Source: CANLBN01 sp050633825 (GTDB lineage: Bacteria > Pseudomonadota > Gammaproteobacteria > Pseudomonadales > Cellvibrionaceae). Taken from it: DNA of 64,000 nucleotides. The stretch's first letter is position 1. The number at the start of each line of letters is the position of its first letter. Shown one piece after another: positions 52,719-62,129 of this stretch. Below the pieces are notes generated by a model. The model was given only the letters and a program-made list of their open reading frames with translations. It did not search any database and was not told the origin of the DNA. The stretch lies in NCBI GenBank assembly GCA_050633825.1, contig JBOEHG010000040.1, forward strand, positions 1-64,000. Reading direction: 5' to 3'. A program made the position numbers and the translations under genes.

Positions 52719-53603
52719 CTACTTATTGACGGCCTTTAATTGCTGCACAGCAAGGCCCGCAATAATGACACTCAAACCGACAAATGTAGATATCTGTAGC
52801 GGCTCACCCAAGACCTTATGAATAATAAACAAACTGATTACCGGAGATAGAAATATTAATGAGCTAATACGTGCAGTATATTGTGTTTTTTGAAGGGCTA
52901 AAGTCCACAAAATAAAGGTAAAACCCATTTCAAATAAACCAATATAGGCCATGCTGGCAATAGCACTGTAGGAGTAGTTAAAAGTTGCCCCCGTTAATGA
53001 GGCTATTATCACAAGTACCGGCAAGGCAAATAAAAAGTTATGAAATAACGCAATGACTGGCGGGCGATCATCTCCCATATTAACTAACCAGTACCCTGCC
53101 CAGATCCCAGTACTTAACAGTGCTAACAGTACACCGAAATAGTCCAGTTCACCGGTCATATTTTTTCCAGCTATGGAGATAATAAAAACGCCGGCGTAGG
53201 CTAATATCATACCGAAAATGTCATAGCGTGTTATTTTTTTTCCCAATACAGGAATAGCAATCAAACCAAGGACAATACCCCAAGTGTAATTAATGGGTTG
53301 GGCGACTTGGGCGGGTAATCTGTCATAGGCCTCAAACAAAACGAGGTAATAAACGACAGGATTTAATAAACCCAGTTTAATTGAGAATATTCGGTACTGC
53401 CAAAGTGACGCAATAGCTTTTCCCCATTGCTTTTTACACACTAATATCAGAGATAAGGCCAGAACAGAAAAAAAACACGCCCCGGTAAGGAGCGCGATAA
53501 TGGAGGTTAGTTGAAGACCAATTTTAAAAACAGATGCAACTGTTGACCACAACAGTACGGCTGTTAGACCGTAACCCAATGCATGTAATTCAGATTTTTG
53601 CAT
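52719..53603 (-). CDS. EamA/DMT-family transporter
   Basis: 294 aa with ten predicted membrane segments in two EamA repeats (LLWSTVASVFKIGLQ start; FVGLSVIIAGLAVQQL end). Members often export amino acids or metabolites. It follows the ATPase gene of the amino-acid ABC operon in the same direction, so it may balance amino-acid pools. No residues identify the substrate. Confidence 0.87.
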   Translation of the reverse strand: MQKSELHALGYGLTAVLLWSTVASVFKIGLQLTSIIALLTGACFFSVLALSLILVCKKQWGKAIASLWQYRIFSIKLGLLNPVVYYLVLFEAYDRLPAQVAQPINYTWGIVLGLIAIPVLGKKITRYDIFGMILAYAGVFIISIAGKNMTGELDYFGVLLALLSTGIWAGYWLVNMGDDRPPVIALFHNFLFALPVLVIIASLTGATFNYSYSAIASMAYIGLFEMGFTFILWTLALQKTQYTARISSLIFLSPVISLFIIHKVLGEPLQISTFVGLSVIIAGLAVQQLKAVNK

Positions 53604-53676
53604 ATATTGTTAGAAGTACTTTTCTTATAAACGACCGTCTCGCTAACAACTGCTTCTCTAATGAATGCAAATGGTA

Positions 53677-54408
53677 TTAGCGTACTTTTGCCAAGAACTT
53701 TTGTGTATGTTCACTTTGTGGGTTATTCAGAATTTCATCAGGTGTACCCACTTCTTCCATAATACCCTGGTGGAAATAAGCCACCCTGTCTGATACATCA
53801 CGCGCAAAGCCCATTTCGTGGGTAACCACGATCATAGTCATACCGTCACTGGCAAGTAAGCGCATAGTGTCTAACACTTCACCTACTAGTTCAGGATCTA
53901 AAGCAGAAGTGGCCTCATCAAATAACATATAACGTGGTTCCATTGCCAGCGCACGGGCAATTGCCAAACGTTGCTGCTGACCACCTGACAGAGCCGACGG
54001 GTAATTACTTAACTTATCAGCTAAACCAACGTGCTTTAATTGTTTTTCAGCTAATTCCATTGCATCACTTTTACTGATGCTCTTGACTTTTTGAGGCGCC
54101 AAAGCTACGTTTTCCAAAGCCGTTAAATGCGGGAATGCATTCCATTGCTGGAATACCATGCCGATATTTTCTCTAAGCTTATTCAAGTTAGTACCCTTGG
54201 TATGGACATTGAAATCATCAACGATAATTTCTCCTTGATTAATTGGCTCCAGGCCATTGATGCAGTACAACAATGTTGATTTACCGGAACCGGAAGCCCC
54301 AATGATGGTTAACACTTCACTATCAGCAACCTCTAAATCAATACCCTTAAGTACCTCGACATCGCCAAATGATTTATGAACATTTTTAATTTTAATCACT
54401 GCTGCCAC
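53677..54408 (-). CDS. Amino-acid ABC transporter ATPase (second operon)
   Basis: 243 aa. Walker A GASGSGKST (about 37-45), Q-loop VFQQWNAFPHLTALENV, signature LSGGQQQRLAIARALAM, Walker B MLFDEATSALDPE, switch His VTHEMGFARDV. Typical polar amino-acid uptake ATPase. Its ATG overlaps the permease gene end by 13 bases. Confidence 0.93.
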   Translation of the reverse strand: MAAVIKIKNVHKSFGDVEVLKGIDLEVADSEVLTIIGASGSGKSTLLYCINGLEPINQGEIIVDDFNVHTKGTNLNKLRENIGMVFQQWNAFPHLTALENVALAPQKVKSISKSDAMELAEKQLKHVGLADKLSNYPSALSGGQQQRLAIARALAMEPRYMLFDEATSALDPELVGEVLDTMRLLASDGMTMIVVTHEMGFARDVSDRVAYFHQGIMEEVGTPDEILNNPQSEHTQKFLAKVR

Positions 54409-55058
54409 CTTTTCTCTATGTAACTACCTGCTTTTGCGATAGGGTATGAAAGTAAAAAATAAAATAGCCCTGCGATGGCTAAGATTGTAAATGTTTCTGC
54501 TGTACGGGTAATAAGTATCTGTGATGCTTTAAGTAACTCGATATAACCGATAACAGAAACCAAAGCGGAGTCTTTTAATACGCTCAGCGCAATACCCACC
54601 CACGATGGGAAAACTGCACGCAAACCAATGGGCCAAACGACGCAACGCATATCCTGCCAGTAAGTCATGCCTAATGAACGTGATGCCCTGCGCATAGGCC
54701 CGGGAACTGATTCAATACCACTACGCGCCGCTTGCGCAACTAGCGCTGATGTATAAATGGATAAAATAATCGTACCTGACCAAAATGCAGGGAGCGGGTA
54801 ACCTGCAATAGAAATAAAACTATCAAATAGGATCAGCTGTATTATCAACGGTACACTTCGAAACACATCGAGAATACTATTAGTAACCCACTTAGCAATG
54901 ATATTACCTTCGTTGATCATCCAGCCAAAAATAATACCTAACACTGTACCTGCACTAATCGCGATGGCTGATATTTCCAGTGTTTTCAGTGCAGCTTCGC
55001 CCAAAAAGAGCAGGTCTTTAGGCTGCAAGTCACCAAATACTTGAATTGTTGTGCTCAC
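54396..55058 (-). CDS. Amino-acid ABC transporter permease, second subunit
   Basis: About 220 aa with five membrane segments and the EAA loop (RRASRSLGMTYWQDMRCVVWPIGLRAVFPSW). Start is GTG at 55058, set by a perfect AGGAGG six bases upstream; the longer ATG-less extension overlaps the preceding permease. It lies 10 bases after that gene's stop. Confidence 0.9.
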   Translation of the reverse strand: MSTTIQVFGDLQPKDLLFLGEAALKTLEISAIAISAGTVLGIIFGWMINEGNIIAKWVTNSILDVFRSVPLIIQLILFDSFISIAGYPLPAFWSGTIILSIYTSALVAQAARSGIESVPGPMRRASRSLGMTYWQDMRCVVWPIGLRAVFPSWVGIALSVLKDSALVSVIGYIELLKASQILITRTAETFTILAIAGLFYFLLSYPIAKAGSYIEKRWQQ

Positions 55059-55068
55059 GAAATACCTC

Positions 55069-55731
55069 CTATTGACCTTTAAACAAACGCCATGCAATTA
55101 ACTTCATCACGCCTAGAGCAATTTTGGCGATAATGTAGTAAATAATGGCTGTTGCTGCAAAAAATTCGAATGCACGGAATGTTTTTGAATACAAAAACTG
55201 TGTTTCACCTGATAGCTCACGAAGACCTACAAGCATCCCCAGCGAACTCATAAGAATGACCCAAATAAGTTGATTACTCATTGGATGATAAATGGCTCGT
55301 ATTACTTGAGGAACAATAATGTAATACTGCGCCTGGAAAAATGACATGCCCAATGAACGCGCCGAATTTAACTGCGCAGGGTGAATGGCATTAAAGCCTC
55401 CACGAAATGTCTCTGCCATATAACCCGCTGTATTAAATGACAGTGCCATTACTACAACTAGGTAAGAGTCAAGAATTATACCTATTGCAGCAAGGCCGAA
55501 CTTAAAGAAAAACAATTGGAACAGTGCCGGCGTATTACGTGCAATTTCAATCCAGATACCAGCAAGAAATTTAACCGGCCACACTACGGATGTGCGTGCA
55601 AAATAAAGGAATAGCCCAATAACAGAACCAATAAGCATTGATAATATGGAGACCTCGAGCGTTACCTGTGCTGATGATAAAATCTGAGGTAATGCCTGAA
55701 AAACAGGTCGCCATAAAAATTGATAGTCCAC
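55069..55731 (-). CDS. Amino-acid ABC transporter permease, first subunit
   Basis: 220 aa with five membrane segments and EAA loop (NSARSLGMSFFQAQYYIIVPQVIRAIYHPM). Contains the IARNTPALFQLFFFKFGL block of GltJ-type permeases. Starts with GTG, preceded by AGGGGG. The binding-protein gene is 232 bases upstream, with a strong hairpin between. Confidence 0.9.
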   Translation of the reverse strand: MDYQFLWRPVFQALPQILSSAQVTLEVSILSMLIGSVIGLFLYFARTSVVWPVKFLAGIWIEIARNTPALFQLFFFKFGLAAIGIILDSYLVVVMALSFNTAGYMAETFRGGFNAIHPAQLNSARSLGMSFFQAQYYIIVPQVIRAIYHPMSNQLIWVILMSSLGMLVGLRELSGETQFLYSKTFRAFEFFAATAIIYYIIAKIALGVMKLIAWRLFKGQ

Positions 55732-55912
55732 GGGAACCCCCTAGTACATATTTGGACGAAAAGTGTCTTAACTTTTTAGTTGTAACTTCTTAGCTATAAC
55801 TATTTCAAACAGTATCTTAATTTAAATAGAATGTTGACAGATAGAATGTCTCTGCCAACGATCATAAAGAGATAAGCTTTAAAGAGACTACACTCGTTAT
55901 TCTTTTTAGTCT

Positions 55913-55941
55913 GGCAGTACTTTGAGAATCAAAGTACTGCC
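55913..55941 (-). promoter_or_regulatory. Intercistronic stem-loop after the binding-protein gene
   Basis: Perfect 13-bp arms (GGCAGTACTTTGA with TCAAAGTACTGCC), loop GAA, 22 bases after the binding-protein stop. No T-tract follows. Same position and type as the hairpin at 25632, so it likely protects the binding-protein mRNA. Confidence 0.75.
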
Positions 55942-55963
55942 GTTCCATGAATTAGCGTACAAA

Positions 55964-56806
55964 TTAATAATAGGTACCAGGAGTAGTCATGTCTGGAGCC
56001 TGACCACCAATCCACTTACCATATAACTCTTGGAAACGACCTGAACGAACCTGACGATTGATAAACAGATTCAGGTAACGAATCAAACCGTACTCCTTAC
56101 GTAAGGTCATCATACCAACGATATCTGCACCAAAAGGAGCAACAGGGCCTAAGGTAACACCTTCAAATTTACCTGAGCTAATCGCATTAGCTGCTGCAGT
56201 ATCGGTTACGATAACAGCATCAACAACATTGTTGGCAACAGCAAAAAATGACTCGTTTTCACTTTGGAAAGAAGTGTATTTGCCTTTAGAATCCTTCCAA
56301 TTTTCTTCTTTATATTTTAAAAATTCACTTTCGTAGGTCGTTCCTATTGCAGCGGCTACGTTTTTATCTTTTAAATCTGCCCACGTTTTAATTACACCAG
56401 CATTCTTTTTAGAAACTAAAGCCTGAAACTGGAACTTCATGTAAGGGATAGTAAAACCAACTGTTTGAGCTCGTTCTAGAGTATCAGATGATGACGCAAT
56501 AGCAACATCAATTTTACCAGATACCAAACTTGGAATACGCTCTGCCCAAGTTAGTCCAACAATTTTATGTTTAATTTTCATACCTTTAGCTAAATCAACA
56601 CACATATCGACATCCATACCAACGGGGTTGTTATCGCCATCACGGAAACCCATTGGCGGAAAATCCAAAACGATACCGCAACGAATCACACCTTTGGATA
56701 AAACATCATCCAATTTATCTGCTGTCGCCTGACCTGCGGCCATTAAAAGACCTAAGCCTGCTAATACCAGGTTTTTCTTTATAGAGCTATTTTTCATTAT
56801 TTTCAC
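55964..56806 (-). CDS. Amino-acid ABC transporter periplasmic binding protein (second operon)
   Basis: 280-aa SBP_bac_3. Signal peptide to about 29 (MAAGQATA), then GVIRCGIVLDFPPMGFRDGDNNPVGMDVDMCVDLAKGM, SLVSGKIDVAIASSSDTLERAQTVGF and AAIGTTYESEFLK. The pattern RxGIxxDFPPMGxRD is seen in polar amino-acid binding proteins. It precedes two permease genes and an ATPase gene. PutA encoded just upstream makes proline-related or general amino-acid uptake a reasonable guess, not a proof. Confidence 0.88.
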   Translation of the reverse strand: MKIMKNSSIKKNLVLAGLGLLMAAGQATADKLDDVLSKGVIRCGIVLDFPPMGFRDGDNNPVGMDVDMCVDLAKGMKIKHKIVGLTWAERIPSLVSGKIDVAIASSSDTLERAQTVGFTIPYMKFQFQALVSKKNAGVIKTWADLKDKNVAAAIGTTYESEFLKYKEENWKDSKGKYTSFQSENESFFAVANNVVDAVIVTDTAAANAISSGKFEGVTLGPVAPFGADIVGMMTLRKEYGLIRYLNLFINRQVRSGRFQELYGKWIGGQAPDMTTPGTYY

Positions 56807-57031
56807 CTTATTAACGTTATAAAAAATTATTGTTATTTCCTACGATATACCTGTGGAACTAATGTTGATTGTATAAACCCTTAACAAATACATAGTAAGT
56901 TGGTTAAATGCGATCATTTACAGGCTTTTTAAGTTTTTTATGGCCTAAAATGATAGTACAAGTTTATCAAAACTCAACTTCTTGACTTATGAAAAACTAT
57001 AATATTTTGCGAAAACCTACAACTTTTGGCA

Positions 57032-60000
57032 CTAAATATCACCATCGGCTGATAAAAGATTAGCATTGCCGCCAATTGCTGTTGTATTAAGCGAAATTGT
57101 TTTTTCTGTCATAAAACGCAGCAGATAATTTGGTCCACCTGCTTTTGGTCCTGTTCCAGATAAACCTCGACCACCAAATGGATTGACACCAACAACAGCC
57201 CCCACCTGATTACGGTTGATATAAACATTGCCCACTCGTACACGCTTGGCAATATATTCATAGGAAGTTGTGTTCCGGGAGTGAATTCCCAGTGTTAAGC
57301 CAAACTGCATTCCGTTGATATCATCAATCACTTCATCCATTTTGGAAGCAGAGAAACGGGCAATATGTAAAATAGGTCCAAATTGCTCATCATCCAAATC
57401 GCAAATCGAATTAATCTCAATTAAGGTCGGAGGTACAAATGTACCTTTATCACACTCAGGAGCTAGCGGAACCTGATAGACCTGTTTTGACTTTGTGGAC
57501 ATATCTTTGATGTAATTTAGCAATTTGGTTTGGGATGCTTTATCAATGACAGGGCCGACATCAGTTGAGTAATCACCAGGAAAGCCCACACTCAACTCAT
57601 CCATCGAACCTTTAATTAATTCAATTACTCTATCGGCGATGTCTTCTTGCACATACAAAACACGTAAAGCAGAACATCGCTGGCCAGCAGAACTGAAAGC
57701 AGAACGTATCACATCAGTTGCCACCTGTTCTGGCAAAGCGGTAGAGTCCACCAGCATGGCATTCAACCCACCGGTTTCAGCAACCAAAGAAGCAATCGGC
57801 GCAGTACGGTTGGCCAAATTAAGGTTAATCAAACGTCCGGTTTGAGTGGAGCCGGTAAAGGCAACGCCAGCTACAACAGGGCTTTTCATTAAAATATTAC
57901 CTAGCGTTGCACCCGGCCCCGGCAAGAAATGCAGCACATCTCTTGGAATACCGGCTTCATACAATAGCTCAGTTGCTTTGTAAGCAATCAATGATGTCTG
58001 CTCTGCGGGCTTGGCGATAACACTGTTACCAGCAACCAGAGCTGCAACCACCTGCCCAATGTAAATTGCTAAAGGAAAGTTCCAGGGGCTAATACAAACA
58101 AACACACCACGCCCTTCGAAAGCAAGTAAATTAGACTCGCCCGTAGGCCCAGGCAAGATTTGTGGTTCCTCCATTAAACGTCTGGCTTGCTGCGCATAGT
58201 AACGGCAGAAATCAACCGCTTCACGTATTTCATCAATAGAATCTTCCATTGTCTTGCCTGCCTCATGCAGGCACATGGCAATCAATTCATCACGATTTTT
58301 TTCCAGCAAGCCGGCCATTTTTTCAAGAGCAATCGCTCTTTCTTCAACAGATGTGAGTGACCATCGATTAAAACCTTGTTCTGCTGAAACCAAAGCTTGA
58401 TTAGCAACGTCTTCATCAGCAAAGCGATACTTTCCTACCGTCACACCATGATCGTAAGGGCTAATCACGGTTGCATTCGAACCCTGTTGCTCTTCAGCAC
58501 CATCAACCATAGGTTTAGCAGACCATTGTTTGTTACTGTATTCTTTAATGGCTTTCATAAAAGGAATTCTCTGTGATGCAATATTTAGGTTTGTTCCTGC
58601 CGAGTTTTCACGATCTGAAAAGATATCGGGAGGAAGAGGAATAAAAGGATTGTTAAGCTGTTTCCTTGCCAACAACTGTTTAGTTGGATGTGCTATCAGG
58701 CTATCAATTGATACTGTTGGGTCTTGCAATTTATGCACGAAAGATCCATTAGCTCCGTTTTCAAGTAAACGTCTGACAAGATAAGGAAGCAAATCTTCAT
58801 GGCTGCCAACAGGCGCGTAAATACGAACTTGTACACTCGGGTGATCAGCCATAACGGTATCGTAAAGCCCCTCGCCCATACCATGAAGGCGTTGAAATTC
58901 AAAATTCCGATCACCGGCCATCACTAAAATGCTGGAGACTGTTTGAGCATTGTGACTGGCAAATTGTGGATAGACATGGCCACGAGTTGCTTCTGACAAA
59001 AGAAAACGCGCACAGGCAATATAAGATGTATCTGTCGCTTCTTTACGTGTAAATACTGGATAGTTCTCTATACCCATTTCCTGACAGTGCTTAATTTCAG
59101 TATCCCAGTACGCGCCTTTTACCAGACGGACAGGAATTTCATCACCCTGCTCTTTTGCCAAAGCAGTAATCCAGCACAAAACATGTAGCGCCCGTTTGGA
59201 GTAAGCTTGTACAACCAGACCAAACTGCCCCCAACCTTTGGCCACATCCGATTGATAAACCTTTTTAAATAATTCCAGAGAAAGCTCTAGCCTGTCTGCT
59301 TCTTCAGCATCGATTGTAATACCAATACCGTATTCACGGGCGCGCTCAACCAATTCGGAAACAATCTGAGAAAGTTCTTTTAAAGCAAGTTCTCGGTGCG
59401 ACTCTTCATAACGAGGATGAAGGGCAGAGATTTTTATCGATAAACTATGAGGTTTGCTTTTGTCATTCGTCTTCGAGAGATTTTTCAGGGCTTGCATATA
59501 GCTATTAAAATATTTTTCAGCATCTTCTCGTGTGTGAGCCGCCTCACCCAGCATATCGAAGGAATAAGTGTAGCCTTTTTTCTGAAAGGGCTTGGATCGT
59601 TTTTGTGCTTCCTGAATAGTACGACCAAGCACAAAATATTCACCAATAATTTGCATCGCACGGTTCATCGCTGCTCGCAGCGTAGGTGCACCGCACTTGT
59701 AAATTAAATTTCCAAGGCCAGTGGACATGTCACCATGATTCACTTCACCGGCTTTTACAAAGCGACCGGCAATCAGCAAGCCCCAGGTTGAGACGTTAAC
59801 AAAAAGCGAGTTATCGCTATCGAGATGTTGCTTCCAGTCTGCAGCTGTTAACTTGTCTTTAATAAGCGCATTGCGTGTATCGGCATCGGGAATACGCAAA
59901 AGTGATTCGGCAAGGCACATAAGAGTAATACCGTCTTCATCACTAAGACTGTATTCTTGCAGTAGCTTATCTACAATATGAAAGCTCTCGCCACTGGCAC

Positions 60001-60196
60001 GTGTTTTTTCAATTAGTGCGCCAGCTACGGCATTAATATTGAGTAACTCTTCTGATACAGGATCAGCAAGAGGAATCAACTTCTTCAACCATTGACTCTC
60101 ATCAATGCCATAATTATTTGATAAATCGTATTCTAACTGGCTACAGCCAGATGTAATCCACTCATCCGTAAACAATAGGTTTTGTTTTATATTCAT
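57032..60196 (-). CDS. putA: Bifunctional proline dehydrogenase / P5C dehydrogenase PutA (no DNA-binding domain)
   Basis: 1054 aa, oxidising proline to glutamate in two steps. PRODH domain (about 150-500) with VVQAYSKRALHVLCW, VRLVKGAYWDTEIK and FASHNAQT. P5CDH domain (about 560-1000) with CISPWNFPLAIYIGQVVAALVAGNSVIAKPAEQT, the VAETGGLNAMLVDS block, and the catalytic Cys in SSAGQRCSALRVLY. It lacks the ribbon-helix-helix N-terminus of E. coli PutA, so it cannot repress its own promoter; the AraC gene upstream is the likely regulator. Start ATG 60196 (TTG at 60205 less likely). Confidence 0.96.
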   Translation of the reverse strand: MNIKQNLLFTDEWITSGCSQLEYDLSNNYGIDESQWLKKLIPLADPVSEELLNINAVAGALIEKTRASGESFHIVDKLLQEYSLSDEDGITLMCLAESLLRIPDADTRNALIKDKLTAADWKQHLDSDNSLFVNVSTWGLLIAGRFVKAGEVNHGDMSTGLGNLIYKCGAPTLRAAMNRAMQIIGEYFVLGRTIQEAQKRSKPFQKKGYTYSFDMLGEAAHTREDAEKYFNSYMQALKNLSKTNDKSKPHSLSIKISALHPRYEESHRELALKELSQIVSELVERAREYGIGITIDAEEADRLELSLELFKKVYQSDVAKGWGQFGLVVQAYSKRALHVLCWITALAKEQGDEIPVRLVKGAYWDTEIKHCQEMGIENYPVFTRKEATDTSYIACARFLLSEATRGHVYPQFASHNAQTVSSILVMAGDRNFEFQRLHGMGEGLYDTVMADHPSVQVRIYAPVGSHEDLLPYLVRRLLENGANGSFVHKLQDPTVSIDSLIAHPTKQLLARKQLNNPFIPLPPDIFSDRENSAGTNLNIASQRIPFMKAIKEYSNKQWSAKPMVDGAEEQQGSNATVISPYDHGVTVGKYRFADEDVANQALVSAEQGFNRWSLTSVEERAIALEKMAGLLEKNRDELIAMCLHEAGKTMEDSIDEIREAVDFCRYYAQQARRLMEEPQILPGPTGESNLLAFEGRGVFVCISPWNFPLAIYIGQVVAALVAGNSVIAKPAEQTSLIAYKATELLYEAGIPRDVLHFLPGPGATLGNILMKSPVVAGVAFTGSTQTGRLINLNLANRTAPIASLVAETGGLNAMLVDSTALPEQVATDVIRSAFSSAGQRCSALRVLYVQEDIADRVIELIKGSMDELSVGFPGDYSTDVGPVIDKASQTKLLNYIKDMSTKSKQVYQVPLAPECDKGTFVPPTLIEINSICDLDDEQFGPILHIARFSASKMDEVIDDINGMQFGLTLGIHSRNTTSYEYIAKRVRVGNVYINRNQVGAVVGVNPFGGRGLSGTGPKAGGPNYLLRFMTEKTISLNTTAIGGNANLLSADGDI

Positions 60197-60436
60197 ACTG
60201 GTCAACCCTTGGTTTTAAATGACAGTATTGATGAAAACTGATCAATAATATTGCAGAAACATATGCACAGTTTGTAAAAACGTATAAAGGAAAAGTAGTT
60301 TTTGGAATAAAAAAGCTGAAAATATCAGCAATTTAGGGTGTTAACATCGTTTTTATCGTAGAAAAAAGAATTGTCTTTGCAAAAATCTACAAAGACCTGA
60401 TATAGAAAAATAAAAAATACTATGCTGAAGAGGTAA

Positions 60437-61240
60437 TTAGCGATTGTTATGGCGATACAGGCTGGGAGAACAGCCAACATTTTTAGTAAAAGTATTTGTA
60501 AATGCACTCTGGCTTGAAAAGCCGAGAGAGAAACAGATATCCGTAAGTGTTTTATTGGTACTGTTTAGTAAAAATTTAGCCACTTTAATCCGTTCATAAA
60601 TAAGGTACTGATGAGGCGATACCCCCATTTTTTCACGAAACTTTTGATAGAAGTAACTCACACTGAGGTCACAGGCCTTAGCAAGCTCTGACACCTGAAT
60701 TTTTTCTTCTATGTGCGCATGAATATATTGCTGAACAATATTCAAATCCAGCCGATCACCATGTAAACGTTGAGTATCACTGTCTTTTTTAACAACGAGA
60801 CGATTATACAAACTTCTTAAAGCTAACTCTGCCACCAAAGGCTGCATTGACGCATCGTAATCACACATACGAAGCTCCTTTGCTAAGGACAACAAGGTCA
60901 AATGCATTTGCTGGTCAACCGCAAAATAGCGACGGGACTCAAATAGGCGATAGTAGATATCACTATTGAAATTACTATTTTCTGCCGGGTTTATATCTGG
61001 GCTAATATCAAGAATAAACATGTCATTATCATGATCGCCATAAAAACTATGGCTTTCATTAGAAGGCACAATACAGCCGGAATACTCATCTACCTTCCCG
61101 CCGAGACCTTCAACCTCGAAATTAGCCTCACCCTTCATACCTATAATAATCTGGTGATGCAGATGTTTATGGCACCCGGCATTACTGGATAAATGTTTGG
61201 TTCTGGCGAGAATATCGTTCTGCTGCATCTTGGCTACCAT
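60437..61240 (-). CDS. AraC-family transcriptional regulator, probable putA activator
   Basis: 267 aa. N-terminal cupin-like sensor (HKHLHHQIIIGMKGEANFEVEG, CIVPSNESHSFYGDHDNDM) and two C-terminal HTHs (VSELAKACDLSVSYFYQKFREKMGVSPHQYL, LTDICFSLGFSSQSAFTNTFTKNVGCSPSLYR). It lies just upstream of putA in the same direction, and since this PutA lacks a repressor domain it is a candidate proline-responsive activator like PruR. That role is inference. Confidence 0.9.
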   Translation of the reverse strand: MVAKMQQNDILARTKHLSSNAGCHKHLHHQIIIGMKGEANFEVEGLGGKVDEYSGCIVPSNESHSFYGDHDNDMFILDISPDINPAENSNFNSDIYYRLFESRRYFAVDQQMHLTLLSLAKELRMCDYDASMQPLVAELALRSLYNRLVVKKDSDTQRLHGDRLDLNIVQQYIHAHIEEKIQVSELAKACDLSVSYFYQKFREKMGVSPHQYLIYERIKVAKFLLNSTNKTLTDICFSLGFSSQSAFTNTFTKNVGCSPSLYRHNNR

Positions 61241-61369
61241 TGAGTATTCACCTGATTATATCCACCACATATCAGTATGAACGAATAAAGCGAATGATTG
61301 GTTAATCATAATACTAAAACAACCCTTTGTATAAATACCATATTTATAATATATACGAATAAAAAACTA

Positions 61370-62119
61370 TTACTTATACCGAATGTATACACTATCTAAA
61401 AACCCTTCTATTTGCATCTTGTCCAGAATCCCTTGAAGTTTATCAATCACTGCATCTGGTGTCGAAAGACTAAATGCAAGATACATTTTAGTTTCCTGCA
61501 TAGTATAAACAGGCTGTAATTTCATATTTGATAGAGATTCATGCTTTTTTGCCAACTGCTTAACGAAGTAAGGGGCATACAAGTGACCGGCAACCCAAAG
61601 ATCTATACGGTTACGCTGTAATTTAAGCGCATTCAAGTGATCACTACGAACAGACTCCAAAGGCAAACCCAAGGCCTTGATAAAACCCTCGCCAGCTGAA
61701 CCTCGATAAGCGCCAACAGTATAATTTTTTAAATCTTCCTGACTATTAATCGTGATATCTTTGGTGCCATTACTTAATAATACATAATTATTTTCAGCAA
61801 TCGGACCAACCCATTTAAAGGATTTCTCACGCTCCGGTGTTCGAACGATACAATAGACGCCAGTATGCTGCTCATCTTTCGCTGCTCCATAAGCGCGCTT
61901 CCACGAGACCAGATCCAGAGTATAAGAATAGCCCGACCGTCGCATTAATTCCAAAACAACTTCTGTTGCCGCACCACCAACACCAACACCTTCACCCGCT
62001 GCCTTTAAATCGTAGTTATAAGGAGGATAGTGCTCTGTTTTTAAATGAATCGTTTGAGCTGTCAACGAATGGCTTATAAAAAACAAAAGAGAAAATGAAA
62101 AAAATTTCATAAATATCAT
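61370..62119 (-). CDS. Periplasmic solute-binding protein, partner of HAMP protein (second module)
   Basis: 249 aa. ATG 62119 (MIFMKFFSFSLL) has AGGAGG six bases upstream; the extension to 62164 overlaps the HAMP gene. Signal peptide to about 22, then TIHLKTEHYPPYNYDL, VSWKRAYGAAKDEQHTGVY, FKWVGPIAENNYVLLS, VGAYRGSAGEGFIKALG and LQRNRIDLWVAGHLYAPYF. Strongly alike the 20184 protein (shared HYPPYN, WKRAYG, FKWVGPIA, NNYVL, SDHLN, LQR-RIDLW), so the module is duplicated. It lies 10 bases after the HAMP gene. Confidence 0.82.
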   Translation of the reverse strand: MIFMKFFSFSLLFFISHSLTAQTIHLKTEHYPPYNYDLKAAGEGVGVGGAATEVVLELMRRSGYSYTLDLVSWKRAYGAAKDEQHTGVYCIVRTPEREKSFKWVGPIAENNYVLLSNGTKDITINSQEDLKNYTVGAYRGSAGEGFIKALGLPLESVRSDHLNALKLQRNRIDLWVAGHLYAPYFVKQLAKKHESLSNMKLQPVYTMQETKMYLAFSLSTPDAVIDKLQGILDKMQIEGFLDSVYIRYK

Positions 62120-62129
62120 GACTAGCCTC

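Noticed and set aside
59447..59707. Plus-strand reading frame over putA
   Set aside because: Antisense shadow; no ribosome site and putA is certain.
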